64,000 nt of DNA from Branchiostoma belcheri (Eukaryota; Chordata; Leptocardii; Amphioxiformes; Branchiostomatidae), in assembly GCF_001625305.1 (NCBI RefSeq), contig NW_017804587.1, forward strand, positions 382,895-446,894, given 5' to 3'. The notes below the pieces were generated by a model. The model was not told where the DNA came from and made no database searches. It saw only the letters and a program-made list of their open reading frames with translations. This document shows positions 22,233-34,206 of the stretch, one piece after another. Both the position numbers and the translations under genes were made by a program. Every line of letters starts with the position of its first letter. Positions within the stretch are counted from its first letter, which is position 1.

Positions 22233-24270
22233 ATGGCGGAGAATGGCAACTGCTCGGTCGAGGGAGGAGCGGGAGAAGAGTCCATTGAATACAGGCCGCA
22301 GGTTTTCCAGTGTCAGGGCTGCCGAGAGATCCTAGCCGACTCTCTCGCGCTGAACGACCCTCTGACGGGGCCGAGGGCCTGCTGGGAGATGAGCTGCCTC
22401 TCCTTCACCGGTGAAAAATTTGTCTCTATTTTTCTGTTTATTTATCCTGATAAAGTAGGTATAAGATGTTGTTGTTATACAGATACAGATACAGATAGTG
22501 ACCCTACGAAATAACACCATACAAAAGAGTACTAGTACGAACCTTGACAAGCACAAGAAAACATAATAATTTTTGACAGGTGACCCCTTTTTCTTGTCCA
22601 TGGTGAAGGAGGCAGTAGAAGACAGTGTTACAATGTATCTTTTAGCATGGGTGAAATAACATGCAGCTTCGAATAGAGAATAAATTGTAACTATCAACTG
22701 TCAGAAAGAAAACGTTGCCATGAAAAATCGTGTCAAATAAATTTTTGTAAAAGTGTGCTGAAGTTCATAATCATGTATTATATCGTCTATCAATACCAAA
22801 CACTAATGCTAGTACTCTGTGAACTTCCTTTTGTGTTTTTCCAGCTGTGTCAGAGTCAGTGACAGTTGGAGAGGACCTCACCACTACCAACAACAAGGCA
22901 GACAAAGACTATGGATGGTACGTCTTAATAATAACCATTACTTACCTTAGGGTATTTTAACAAAGTGTAGTAGGTTTTTCAAGGATTGGACCAGAATGAC
23001 AATTCCAGAGCTACTGACAGCTGAAGCACAAAGGGAAAACTCTGCCTTATCCCCTGGTCGGTCAATGGACTACTCTGTCATTTAAGTAGGTAGTGGGGGT
23101 CCACTAGGGGAAATACTGTATATGATCTGGCTGAATCATATTAGTGGATGTTACACTGTTTTGTTGCAGTTTCTACCTGGTCCTGTCCTGTACGCGGTGT
23201 GAGTCGGAGATAGGAAAGATGTACAAGGCGACACTGCCGGAGTTCGACGCACTCAGAAACCTGTTTGTCATCAGCATGGACAAAGTCACCAAGTAAGACC
23301 ATGTCTATTATATTCCTTTTGTTTGCAATCATCGAGACTAGCTAAAACTATCATGGAAAAACTCTGCTACCCAGCTTACTGCCCTGGTGATCATGACCAG
23401 GAAAGATTTTGTGCCAAAAGCTTCCTCAAAAAATATACAACTACAAATGTATCACTATGCTGCACAATCTGACATGTTGCGACTGTATCCCACAATGCCA
23501 TGTAGCTACGACCTTGGGGCAGGTGTCTCGGCCCCCCAGTGTGACCTTGAAGCGATCGTCTCTGCGCATGTCAAGATGGAGAAGCAGATGGCTAAAGTAA
23601 GTGTCAGACTTGTCTCTTCTGTCCTTGGATTATGAGATACACTGTAAACCTTAACTTCACAAAATCTGTCCCTCAATAAGTAAGAAATAGTGATTAGTGT
23701 GTCAGGGGGTTATGAGTTTCACAATTTTTTGGCCCAACGGGCTATTTGCGCCGCAGAAAAGTTGCCCCTCTGGGTCAGGTACAGAAGGGCAACTTTTCTG
23801 CGGCGCAAATACTGCTACAGTGTGAAAAAATCCTGGTGAGAACCCTGTGGGCATGGTACAGTCCAGAAGTGCTGATTGGATGTTGTTGTAACCCATAGCT
23901 GAGACATGTGGTGCTGCAACTGTCGGAGCGGCTGACCATCTTCGAGCAGGCTGTGAAGGAGGAAGACGAAGAACCGGACTCCAAGGAAAACATCCTCCCA
24001 GCCGACAGGAAGTCGGTCTCCAGGGCCAACACCAACACACCTGTGGTGAAACAGGAGAGGTCTTCATCAGGTACCCCGTCCTCTCGAGGTAGGTCTCACA
24101 GGACGTCCCAGGATCGCCGACACCCGTCCCAGAACGGCTACCGGTCCTCATCCTCCTCTCAGGATCACCGCCACCCTTCACAGAACGGCTACAGGTCCCC
24201 CTCCTCATCTCGCTTGCACCGCAGGAAGAAGGCAAGAATCGCCTCAATATCGGACTCAGAGTCAGACTAG
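22233..24270 (+). CDS. MIS18A: MIS18A-like Mis18 protein, 5 exons, 278 residues
   Basis: Mis18 proteins license centromeres for CENP-A loading at mitotic exit. Exons: 22233-22410, 22845-22917, 23170-23292, 23506-23596, 23899-24270 (837 nt, phases match, stop TAG). The zinc-binding Mis18 (Yippee-like) domain shows CQGC at residues 27-30 (VFQCQGCREILADSL) and CTRC at 91-94 (FYLVLSCTRCESEIGKMY), followed by NLFVISMDKVTNYDLGAG, which matches the end of the MIS18A domain. A coiled-coil-like helix (KMEKQMAKLRHVVLQLSERL) follows. The tail is long, basic and serine-rich, with a 17-residue tandem repeat based on SQDxRHPSQNGYRS. Vertebrates have two paralogues, MIS18A and OIP5. The fit here is better to MIS18A, but a pre-duplication gene is possible. 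Confidence 0.85.
23744..23810. repeat. 24-bp inverted repeat (hairpin) in MIS18A intron 4
   Basis: Arms 23744-23767 (atttgcgccgcagaaaagtt plus gccc) and 23787-23810 are perfect reverse complements around a 19-bp loop. No flanking duplication was found. It lies about 90 bp upstream of the last exon. Confidence 0.93.
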
Positions 24271-24534
24271 GAATTCCCTGAAAGCTGGTATGTGTGCCCA
24301 ACAAAAGCAACACTAACCTCACATTTTCTAGTAATGCCAGGTGATTGGATATTTTGTTTTATCTGTTCAGTTGTAACTTGTAAGAGTCAGACAAGAAGGA
24401 GCTCCCTGAGAGATGGCATGTGTGTGTGCACAATAGCAACACTAACCTCACATTTTCTCTAAGATCATGCTGGGTAGTAATGCCAGGACAGGTGGTTGGA
24501 TATTTCGTTGTATCTGTTCAGTTGTAACTTTGTA
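24258..24534 (+). repeat. tandem duplication spanning the MIS18A stop codon
   Basis: Copy 1 (24258-24382) starts agagtcagactag inside the last codons, and copy 2 (24383-24534) starts agagtcagacaag. Both share agcaacactaacctcacatt, then taatgccagg and tatctgttcagttgtaact. Copy 2 has an extra insertion near 24460. The duplication took the last three codons and the stop into the 3' UTR. Confidence 0.85.
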
Positions 24535-26391
24535 AACTTCTTATGCTCATGGTTTTTGCCAGTATCTTGCAGCTGGTTGCCATCCTATCTACACAGTTGT
24601 AACTAAGATCATGCAAAACAAAAAAAAATTACACATCTGCTTTAGAACTTAGTAGGGAATCAGTGCAAGACAAGCCAAAGAGATGTTATATGCTATATTG
24701 GTTCAGTTATTGTGTTATATATCACTCATAAAGATGATGTTATAAATAATATAAAAAGTTGTTATAGAATATAGATATACTAATGGTTCTTGTTATTAGC
24801 CTGGGGGTCATTGTCAGTTTATATTCACTTCAGTAGAGGAAGTGGACTTAAACCAAGATGGCATCTAGAACATTTCATTGTACAGTACTATAAGGCAAAG
24901 AGAGAAAGCAATACAGTATAAGAGAGGAGAGAAGTAGGATGTTGGGCTGTACCTGTTTATGGGTTTAGCTCTACAAAGACTTTAAGAGGCAAAAGATCAT
25001 GTAGTACCACTATTTACTTTAGAGTCTTAGTTAAACATTGAACTGCTTTTGGGCAGTAAAAAAAAATCATTGTCTATCCACCAAATTGTAAGAAAAAAAA
25101 TTATGGAAAAAAATCTCCAAGTCCTATTTACCTCAAATGAAAGTCTTTGCTGTTAATTTTGTGGAGAAAAAAATGTACATATTACAAGATCTCGATGTGC
25201 AGTCTGTAATGGCTAGGAAGATGTAACTTTTGTTGTATTTAAAGTTTACAAAAAATGTGTTTTCTGTCTCTTCTTTTTCGTGACAATGCTAGAAAGTCAT
25301 CGATATGTAGAAACTTAGAACACTAAGTACATGTATGTCACTTAACAAGTACAGTGACATTATGAAAGGTATAATATTAGTAACTTTGATACACAAATGA
25401 AATCAAGTCTTTTATTCACCTTAGCTGCATAGTTATTAAATATGACTTATATCACTTGAGATTCAAATAAAGGACACAGAATCAAAATAAATACTTAAAA
25501 TCATAAATCCCAAAGGTACAAAAAAGCTCCATAGAATTTCCAACACAGACAACACAACTTAACCAACAAAACACTGAGAGAAAATAAAACACTGCATAAA
25601 TATGAAATCATTAATAATTACACTGCAACATAAACCACCATAGGCCAACCTCAACTAATTTTATGGATCTCAACTTGATTTTAAACATCTAAATGAGGAT
25701 TTCTCTAAAAAACACATTGAAACATTGTCAGTGTACCTCTACATACAGCCCTGCTTAGTTTACTTACAACACTAGCACAAAATATCTTAACGGAAGAATC
25801 TTTTCAACCTAATTCAACCTGGCAACACCAAATCATGAACCCTATAAATTGGGATCACATAATGGCTTCAACTATACAAACTATCATACAGTAATATACA
25901 TGTAGTATCACTATTTTAATACCCAAAATAAACTGACCTTCCTTTAATAAAACACAATAACCTTCTTCCTGATAGAACTCTTTCAAATGGCTTTTTGCTA
26001 AAAAGGAAAAAACCAAACATTGACAATGGCTAACTGGCCCATCATTGGCTTCCTTACCTTTCTATATTTCAAACTATGGCTTCAGTGTAATGAAAAACCC
26101 TGCAACAATCTACCTAGTTTACCAACAATATGACCCTTGATATACTAGTACGTACAGCTTTACATGAGTCCATACCGACATCTGTTGACTCAGTTGACAA
26201 CACCCTAAGCTTATCCTACCTCAAACTGGTGTACAGCTCCAGTGCATTTAGGGTGCACAAAAGTGCACAGACATCTAGTATTTCAAGCCCTGCCATAGCC
26301 AGATACTGACGTAATTTCCCAGGTCAGTGTCAACAATGACAGACAAATAACATTCCCTGAAAATGTCTAAACAGATAAGTCCCCTGCGCTG
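24271..26391. other. 3' flanks of convergent MIS18A and CNB-domain genes
   Basis: AT-rich sequence without a supported exon. A plus-strand AATAAA at about 25466 could end MIS18A. A reverse-strand AATAAA (tttatt at 25411-25416) could end the CNB gene, which would make the two 3' UTRs overlap slightly. A right-end fragment of the CAGGGCT repeat family lies at about 26278-26293 (tatttcaagccctg). Confidence 0.5.
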
Positions 26392-29300
26392 CTATGATGT
26401 GCCTGCCTCGGAGCCCCTCTGTGGGCGACTGCGCGGCCTGTTCTGTGGTCTGCTCTGCGGACGCGACGCTCTCCCGTTGTTTGACCCCCTTCCGTTGTTC
26501 GATGCCCTCCCATTATTCCCTGTTCCCTCGTGAGAAGACCTCTGCGGAATGTTCAGCTTGGCGTCTGGGTACTCCCCGAGAGCCTCTCGAACAGAAGACT
26601 CCGAGTACTTGACAATGATGGTCTGCTCCTTAGCCCGGACCCAGCACTTCCGAGGATACCACGGCAGATTCCCTTTGGGAACACGACAATAATATTTACA
26701 TGTTAAAGACAGAGTTTATCAGAAATAGAGTTTGTTTCTTTTCTTACTTAGATCTCTTTTAGTAATACATTTGTGTATGAGTACTCCTGTATGGTGTTAT
26801 TTCTAGTAAAAGAATAAGCCTTTAACAGTTCACCAAGAAGCAAGAAGTTGTGCTTAACCTCTAGAACACGTAGCGGTTTGGCTACTGATTGATTATGGGA
26901 TTAGGCAGCAGGGAGACTGTCAACTTAAGCACAGGGGGCTCTTTTGAACCAGTTGGAAGACATCAGAAAGGAGCCAAGCACAATTCTTTTTGCCCTTAAA
27001 GACCCAGAAGGTTCGAGAGACTTACAGAAGGCATCTCCCTTCACAAAGGAGTCCACAACTCCATCATCACTGATCATGTGAGCAGAACCTCTCAGGATCA
27101 GGAACAGTGTCTTAGCTTCTGTGGAACAAAAATAAAACACGAAAACTTCTCAAACATAGTGAAAAAAAATCACAGGACAGAGGCAAATGATGAGTTACCA
27201 GATTTAGCTTCCAGATTAAAAAAAAAGTGCTTCCACAATGGTGCCTTACAAGCTCAGAATTTCCAGTCAACAGACTTGTTCTCTAGCCTGAGTGTTAGCT
27301 TTTGTCCGCTAAGCAATATCTTAGCTACTGGCCAACAGTAGCTGGTAGCGGATCTTGGGGAGCGGACCAAAGCTAACAAGGCTGACACTCAGGCTATTGT
27401 TCGCTCCTTACCGTACTCATCCTCTGTAAGTACAGACTTCCCCGTGGCATGTTCCTCCCCCGTGGCTGCCATGGCAACCAGGTAGATCAGTCCAACCGGG
27501 CAGTCACTGAACAGCGCCGACTGGGAACACAGTCAGGATGGAAATCACAGGTTAACAGACAGCAAACAGGACAGCACTCGACAAAAATCCTACCAGTACA
27601 TATATAAGCTGGACTGTTTTCTACATTTGTAATAGAATCTACATCTACAAATACAGTCAAAACTGCCCTAGTAGACCGCTATGGGGAAAAATAAAATATG
27701 CTCTATATTAACAGGTGGTCACTATTCTTAATGCTTGTGCCAATGGGACACCACCAAAAAGCCACCACATTGGCCAGGTGGTCCTTATGTAGAGGTGATC
27801 ACTTGTACACTCAATATTCTCACCATTAATTAATAGAAATTTAGTACTCACCTGACGAAATTTCTTGATAAGAATCTGCAGAAAAGAAAAGAAGAAAAAA
27901 ATTTGTTACAAAGTTAAGTTATAGTTTGTTAAGATTTTCACATTTCTGCATAATCTGTAATTACATTGTAAAACATTGGACAACTTTTCTAGTTTGTGTG
28001 ACCTTAATGACCTTGACCTCCAACTGACCTCTATCTGTAAGAACGCCCCAAACTTGTTGTACAGGTTCCGATCCCGCTGGGCTAACTGCTGCTTCCACCG
28101 GTCCTGGGTCTCCTCCCACGCTCTGCCTGCGTCATCGATAAACTGACAAACCAAACAGAAAATGCAGAAATACAAGGATTACCACAAAATTACATGGTTT
28201 GATGATCATACTACATACATCTGTGGAATGGCTAAAATCAACACATATTAAATACAGGTACATCAAAATACAGTTTCATATGGTTAAGATCAGCAAACTA
28301 TCATACATCTATGAATTTGAGTGACATTCACTCCAGAAACATCATCTCTTTAAAATTTCACTAAGAAACTATTCATATATTCCCTGACTACTAGTAGGAT
28401 TTCACCGAACTTCGTATCGGATCTTACGATATCTTAACTTTAACTTTAACTTTACTTGAAAGATATCATGAAGTGTAAGCTGCACATTCAGAATTCTACA
28501 AGACAGGTTCCTTGATAAAGCAACATGTAGTAAAGAATGTTAGAGTGTGATGTTATGTATTGAAGAAAGATTTTACTTGAACAACACAAAGACACAGAGT
28601 ATACAAGACACAGAAAAGATATGGCAAACCATGACCATATATGATGCAACACCCAGGTGCAGTGTGAGGAAAGCTGGTCACTGATTGGTCAATCAAAAAC
28701 CGTGACCATATATGGTAGTAGTGCAACACCCAGGTGAAGTGTGAGGCAAGCTGCTCAGTGATTGGTCAATGACACTGTCTGATCAGAAGATGATTGGTTA
28801 ATAGGTGTACAGCCATTATTTTGTGAACAGAAGACACAACAACACAGAACACAGTGTACACAATATATAAGCTATAAAGCTTAGTCTATGTGTTAAGAAC
28901 TTAAGAAGTAGCATTACTAGATGTGGACAGAAGATTGTAAGAATTGGCTGGTGAAGTTATGAAACTATAGCCAGAGCAGTGATACATGCACATAGAAAAG
29001 ACGAAAACAAAAACAACACACACAAAACAGTAGAGTCATACATGTAGGAATGAATTCAGACAGATCACAAATTTATGTCGTATATAAAATTTGGTGGTGA
29101 ACATTTGAAGATTGTTGAGTTTCTGTTAATCAACAGGGTCTACTTACGACTTGAGATAAAGTGTTACTTCCAAGGCTCTTAAATGTGCAAGATGCAAAAA
29201 AGTCTGTACATTTCTAATGGGTAAGTCAAACTTAGATTTGACCTTAGATTTCTTTCGCCGATCTAGTTTGGTTGCTGTAAGATGTTGGACCAAAGGTTTA

Positions 29301-32300
29301 AACTTAATTTTTTCAAGGCCAAATTAGGTGATTGTCATGGCTAGGTGGTCAGCTTGAAGAGGTGGTTTGACTGTAATTTATTTGTTTTCCAGGCCCAGGC
29401 TATAGCTCCATGCCCACAGCCCTGGTAACAGCCCGCCTCCTACCTCCCTTACCTCGTTTGAGGTGCGGTGCAGGTTCCACCGCTTGATGACCATGAGCTG
29501 GCTGGGCGTTTGTGCTCGGACGGTCATCTTCCTACTGCCACTGGTCATCAGACCTGGGGGGGGGGGTGAATGGAATAAAATTTTAAGGAAGACAGACACA
29601 CATGTACAAAGTCAAACACACACACATGCAGTGTTGCAGATACACACAAACCTTTAAACATGCACACACACACACACACACGTACACAAACATGTGCATA
29701 CTATACACACACAAACACACCACACACAAACCACAGACACACACACATAAACACACACACACACGTAAACCACACACACACACACAGGTTGTATGTGTAT
29801 ACATGTGTGTGTGTTAGTGTGTGTGTGTGACTTGTCTGCATGTGTGTGTGGTATGTCTGTATGTGTGTGAGTGTGTCCTAACTAAAAAGATGTCAACAAA
29901 TAAAAATCCAACCTTCCTCCCCCAGACAGATGGGTGACTTCCCTGCCTGCAGAGTTGCCAGCCGAGCTTTCCCATCCAGTACATCCACCCTGTAATGGAC
30001 AGTAAAGTTAAAGCTTTGGTTATATGTGTCCTCCTTATGCAATAAGCACAGAAAAGAGTCTGATGGCTCATTGAATCCTCCAATAGTTTCCGAGTCATAC
30101 ACAAGTACAACAGTCAAACTGAAACAAAAACGGGACTAATAAAATCTGGTCTATGTGGACAGGTGGTTACTGTAGACAGGATTCTTCTGTCAATTGTGTA
30201 AGGCCATGTGGCCCAAACGTAGAGGTGGTCACTAGGACAGGTTTGACTGTAATAGAAAAGAAAGATGTCTTACTTAATGCAATTCAGTGTCTTGAAAAAA
30301 GCTTCAGAATTTGTTAAGTCTCAACACAACTTACTTGCCCTTGACGAGGACGAAGACCTCTTCCGAGGGGTCGTCCTTGAAGAGGATGGCAGATCGGGAC
30401 GGGTACAGGATGATGATGTCTGTTTCTAGACTCATGATGAGAGACTTTAGAGAGTCATCACTCCAGCCTTGCAACATGGGAACCTAAAGACAGGAGGTGG
30501 GAAATGTTACTTTGTTTAAAAAACATTGACAAAATGCTACAAGAAAACCAGTCTGTTCATTCAATGAAAAAATGTACTAGTGGAGTGAACTTTCATTTTT
30601 CCAATAATGTATCAAGTTGTTGGCTTGGCATTGGAAAGATCAAACAAGTGGATAAAACAGCAACTGTCAAACATGACCATATAAGGAAGCTACAGTAAAG
30701 GTTTCCAAGCTGTCAATCATGACCATATAAGGAAGCTACAGTAAAGGTCTCCTGTCAATCATGACCATATAAAGGCGTCCCACCTGTTTCAGAGCTGCCA
30801 GTGCCTTTTTCCTGGAGAGTTTGATCTTGTCGACGGCAGCGTTTGTGTCGAAGTACCTCCTCTGGATGTACCAGTCCAGCAGGTTAGTCTGGGTGGGCGG
30901 CAGCAGCCTCCTGGCATCCTCCGCTTTCAGGGCTGCCAGAGTCGTCCTGGAGGGAAGGAACACATGAGAATCTAAGGAACATTCTTATCTGTCTCTTATT
31001 GGCAATGCCCGTCTGAAAAATCTATCTGACTCATACTATCAGACTTATATTATCAGACTATACGTAATTTAGAGTTCAAGCTGTATGAAGAACTTACAGG
31101 TTTTAATGCACTGAGAGTTGTAGTGGATTTTTAAAATTTGTTCAAGGCAGAAAATTTCCAATGTTTCCCTCAAAAGTATGACAGCTGAGTTACTGTGATG
31201 TGCATTCTATGGTTCATAGTCATTTAAGATTCTGTGTTTTGATCAGATACATCAAAGACAGCAAACCAATACATGAAGTACTTAATGTTTATATGTTACT
31301 TCCCACATATCTTTCCAAAAAATTAGCTGCTAACATCATCTTATTTTCCAGACATGTCCACACCATTTACTCTCTTAATGTTTAATACTGACCTGCCAGG
31401 AGACCTGACAGTTGCTGAGGTCGGCATGTTGAACAGTGTTGAGACTTCCCCGAAGAACTCTCCATCTGTGACACTCGCCAGAACAATCTTGTTGTCCTCG
31501 TCTGAAACCACCTCAACCAGACCTTCTATCACCACAAATATCTCCTTGGCTGGCTCGCCTGGAGATTAGATATTAGGTTGACATCTCATTACATTATGAG
31601 CTACAGAATATTATTCTATTCCAACATTCCAACACAAGACATGGTGATGACACACTCAAGTTTTTTCAACTTATTTCATGCCGCCTCCAATGGCAATGCA
31701 GACATACTCATTTTCACCTGTGTGAAGTGAGAAAATTCATGCAAAGTGCCTTTCCCAAGGGTACAAGATCGGTTGCATGTTATTCTTCTTATAGATATAA
31801 GATTTCAACTTTAAAACCAACTCATTAGAAAGTTCTTACCTCTTTTTAAAATCTCAGCATCTTCAAATTCCACTTTGGTGAAGTATTTTGTGACTCTCTC
31901 AACCAGAGCATCGTTTACTGCTTGTGATCCTGAAGAAAAAATAAACAGTAGTCAATTGTTTCTGTATGTAATACCTAATGGTAATACATGTACCAAAAGT
32001 GTGGAAATAGACTTTCTGCAAAAATATGTCAGAGTCTGTTGTTACTTTATTGATTGCCTTGTACATGTATAAGATATCATCACAAAGCTTTTCCAATGTT
32101 TTCTTATGATTCATAGGTTGAGCATGCTCCTTGACTACTTAATATGTTTATGGCTCGCAAACTAAAAGTGTAATATTACACAGACTAAAGTTTACTGTGC
32201 AGTGTGCATAGTTTCCATACCTTTGACTTTATTCATAACAATACAAAACACTCTGGAGCACCGGACAGCAGACATAGCTAATGTTGTCTACCAGATATTC

Positions 32301-32526
32301 TATACAACACTTAACACAAAGTAATACATACAATTTAATATAAAGATAACACAGTAAACGTTTCCCTACCTGCCCCCTGTGGCAGAGGCAGACTGTACAG
32401 ACACCGGCTGATCAGCTGGTACACCTGTTCCGTCAGCTCCGAGGTCTGGTTCCGATTCCGGTTGTTCGGACCGGATGGACCAGACTGGGTAGACGCACCG
32501 CCTCCCATAACCTCCTGCGGCCTCAT
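26392..32526 (-). CDS. protein with three tandem cyclic-nucleotide-binding-like domains, 12 exons, 507 residues
   Basis: Exons on the minus strand: 32370-32526 (start), 31840-31929, 31393-31558, 30784-30946, 30335-30483, 29913-29989, 29453-29553, 28029-28142, 27852-27875, 27412-27520, 27026-27118, 26392-26672 (1524 nt, phases match, stop TAG). CNB domain A ends with FFGEVSTLFNMPTSATVRS, a phosphate-binding cassette that keeps the glutamate (E120) but has Thr129 where the cyclic-nucleotide phosphate is normally held by Arg. Domain B has LGEEGLMTSGSRKMTV, keeping both Glu266 and Arg275. Domain C (FLILRGSAHMISDDG, then FWNLPWYPRKCWVRA) lacks the cassette. The tail is low-complexity (NNGR, SRPQ). 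No ion-channel, kinase or GEF domain is visible, so it may be a stand-alone sensor such as a CNBD2-like protein. The start is the first in-frame ATG of the most 5' supported exon; upstream coding exons are possible. Confidence 0.85.
27284..27396. mobile_element. 113-bp fold-back element in the CNB gene
   Basis: Terminal inverted repeats tagcctgagtgttagctt / cactcaggcta (with internal mismatches) also pair through tccgct/agcgga. The flanks ttgttctc (27276-27283) and ttgttcgc (27397-27404) look like an 8-bp target duplication with one mismatch. The terminus tagcctg(a/g)g also appears in the inverted repeats near 54597 and 54670. Confidence 0.65.
28628..28770 (+). repeat. imperfect tandem duplication with a CArG box in a CNB gene intron
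   Basis: Two roughly 70-bp copies share gaccatatatg, gcaacacccaggtg, agtgtgagg and tgattggtcaat. Copy 2 contains CCATATATGG at 28706-28715, a perfect CC(A/T)6GG serum response element. Both copies carry an inverted CCAAT motif (attggtcaat). Confidence 0.7.
29596..29880 (+). repeat. (CA)n/(TG)n compound microsatellite
   Basis: Long imperfect CA repeats to about 29780 switch to TG repeats up to about 29875, so the tract can itself fold. It lies in the intron between the exons at 29913 and 29553 of the CNB gene. Open frames on both strands here are artefacts. Confidence 0.9.
30670..30780 (+). repeat. three tandem copies of a CArG-containing unit next to a splice donor
   Basis: Units of about 46 bp share caatcatgaccatataagga and agctacagtaaaggt. 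Copies 1 and 2 contain perfect CArG boxes CCATATAAGG at 30677-30686 and 30723-30732; the third is CCATATAAAGG. On the gene's strand the array starts right after the donor at 30783. Confidence 0.8.
31690..31790 (-). repeat. inverse-orientation SINE-body fragment
   Basis: Read on the minus strand it gives cccttgggaaaggcactttg followed by tttctcactt and acacaggtgaaaatg, the same ordered body as at 9060-9120 and 42770-42835. It is intronic and non-coding. Confidence 0.55.
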
Positions 32527-32589
32527 GGAGACTTCCTTACCTGTACAAGAAACAAACAAAAAGTCCAAGGGTTTGTTATCTTTTATTTA

Positions 32590-32967
32590 GGCCACACCAA
32601 TTTAATTTGTTGGTTCTCGGATTCGCCTCTTCATTTTTTTCTGATTTGCAAAAAAAAAAAAAAAAAAGATTCTGGTTCTGAATCAACTCAAAAATGCTCA
32701 TATTTTGCCCCCAACAGTTGTGGAAAGTCCTTTTCTTCCTAGCTGTTGCAGTGTTTCCATCTATCAATGCAGTGGTTTGATTAAAAGTTCAAAATTCATT
32801 GTTTAAATATTAACACAACCTTTTGTGTTGACTTCATGGCTCCTATCATAGCATTTGGGGCTATAATAGGATGCCTAAACCTGTTTTTATTTTTATTTTT
32901 TTTCGCCCTGTCGCTTCATGTTTTTTCTGACAAAATCCGAGAACCAACAAATTAAATTGGTGTGGCC
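32590..32967. mobile_element. 378-bp MITE with long TIRs and TTA target duplication (PIF/Harbinger-like)
   Basis: The left end ggccacaccaatttaatttg and the right end caaattaaattggtgtggcc are inverted repeats of about 34 bp, reaching inward through ttggttctcggat. TTA flanks both ends (32587-32589 and 32968-32970). A 3-bp TWA duplication and ends starting GG are features of PIF/Harbinger elements. No transposase is present. It lies upstream of the first recognised CNB gene exon. A single right end of the same family is at 59008-59038. Confidence 0.85.
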
Positions 32968-33650
32968 TTATTTATTAGTTCAGCTTACAACAGCCAGTGT
33001 TGCCCGACAGAACTAGTCGTAGACATAGACTACCAGTACTGTTATTGTTGTTAAAGGTAAACCTTGGGAGAAAATATTTAGGTATACATACAATCGATAA
33101 GATACACGGTCAAAATTTACAATTATTATTATAATGATTACATGCATTGGATCATACAATTATATACAAGTTATCAGAATAACACTACAAAAAAGCAAAA
33201 ATTCTTTAAATCAGGTAGAATCTTAAAGCCACTTCCAAACAGCTCTTGAAGGAATTTCTGTTGAACTATTGCTATACAAAACATTGGTGACACAAGTACA
33301 TCCTGCATGTATGGCTGAACTGTCACTTCATAATTACAAAATGTCAGTATTTGTATACACAGGAACCTGTATACATGTACCTGTATATATGTCAACAACC
33401 ACGGAAAACTATGCCTGTAGTCACAGCACCCGAGCACAGCCTGCAACCATCCGACACTCGTAATCATCTAATAGCTTGGCGTTTAGATGTTACAAAACAC
33501 AATAATTACGTTACATACTTGTTGACAAAAGCTACAATAGCAGAGGCCTGCGTCCATTCCCACACAAATGTTACCACGGTTCATGGTAAGCTCCACACTG
33601 ACGTAATCTACATACCTGACCGACTGCCAACACATTCTTTAACTACAAAG

Positions 33651-34021
33651 CCAGGGCTGGAAATTCATGCTTGGGCACCGAGCAAAAAAAAAATAAAGTG
33701 TGCAGGAAAAATTTGGGGTACACACGGACATATCATGAAATAGACTGTAATACCGGTAACTCTTCAGAGCTTGAATCTGAAATTCTAAAGCTTAAAAATT
33801 TTTAGCAAGTACAAATGTAATACTTTACATCAGAGGTTTAACTGTTTATTTTTTTTTGTCATTACATGTCAAGAATAGGCCGCAATACTTAATTAGTGTT
33901 TTGCTGCTTTCTTGCATACATCTACATCACACAAATAAGGGGTACCTGCAGTCAAAATTAGTTGCACATCTCCAATTTTTACTTGCACAAAAGTGCATAA
34001 ACCACCAAGTATTTCCAGCCC
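33651..34021. mobile_element. 371-bp CAGGGCT-ended MITE-like element
   Basis: The left end cagggctggaaattcatgct (33651) and the right end aagtatttccagccctg (34021) are inverted repeats of the same family as at 13866. Internal sequence includes gcacaaaagtgcataa, also seen near 8600 and 26260. I found no convincing target duplication. Confidence 0.6.
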
Positions 34022-34179
34022 TGAGAACCAACAACAAATGTGTCCCTTCCCACCATCAACTTGTAATGGCTGTCGCCTGCTTCTTTCAACCATCCCACAG
34101 AAAGGGAACGAGCTCTTTATGCTTTTGCCCCCGAATAAAGGGCATCCTTTTTCACCATTCTGTATAAGATAAACCTCAC

Positions 34180-34206
34180 CTGGGTGCTGCCTGCCTGTGT
34201 TGACAT
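34180..34206 (-). other. candidate short upstream exon of the CNB gene
   Basis: On the minus strand ATG TCA ACA CAG GCA GGC AGC ACC CAG is followed by a good donor GTGAGG. Its phase (0) does not join in frame to the next recognised acceptor at 32540, where it would read into a stop. It is therefore more likely a 5' UTR exon with an upstream ATG, or not an exon. Confidence 0.25.

Noticed and set aside
29596..29880. Open frames on both strands through the CA/TG repeat
   Set aside because: Dinucleotide repeats are open in several frames by composition; no other evidence of coding.
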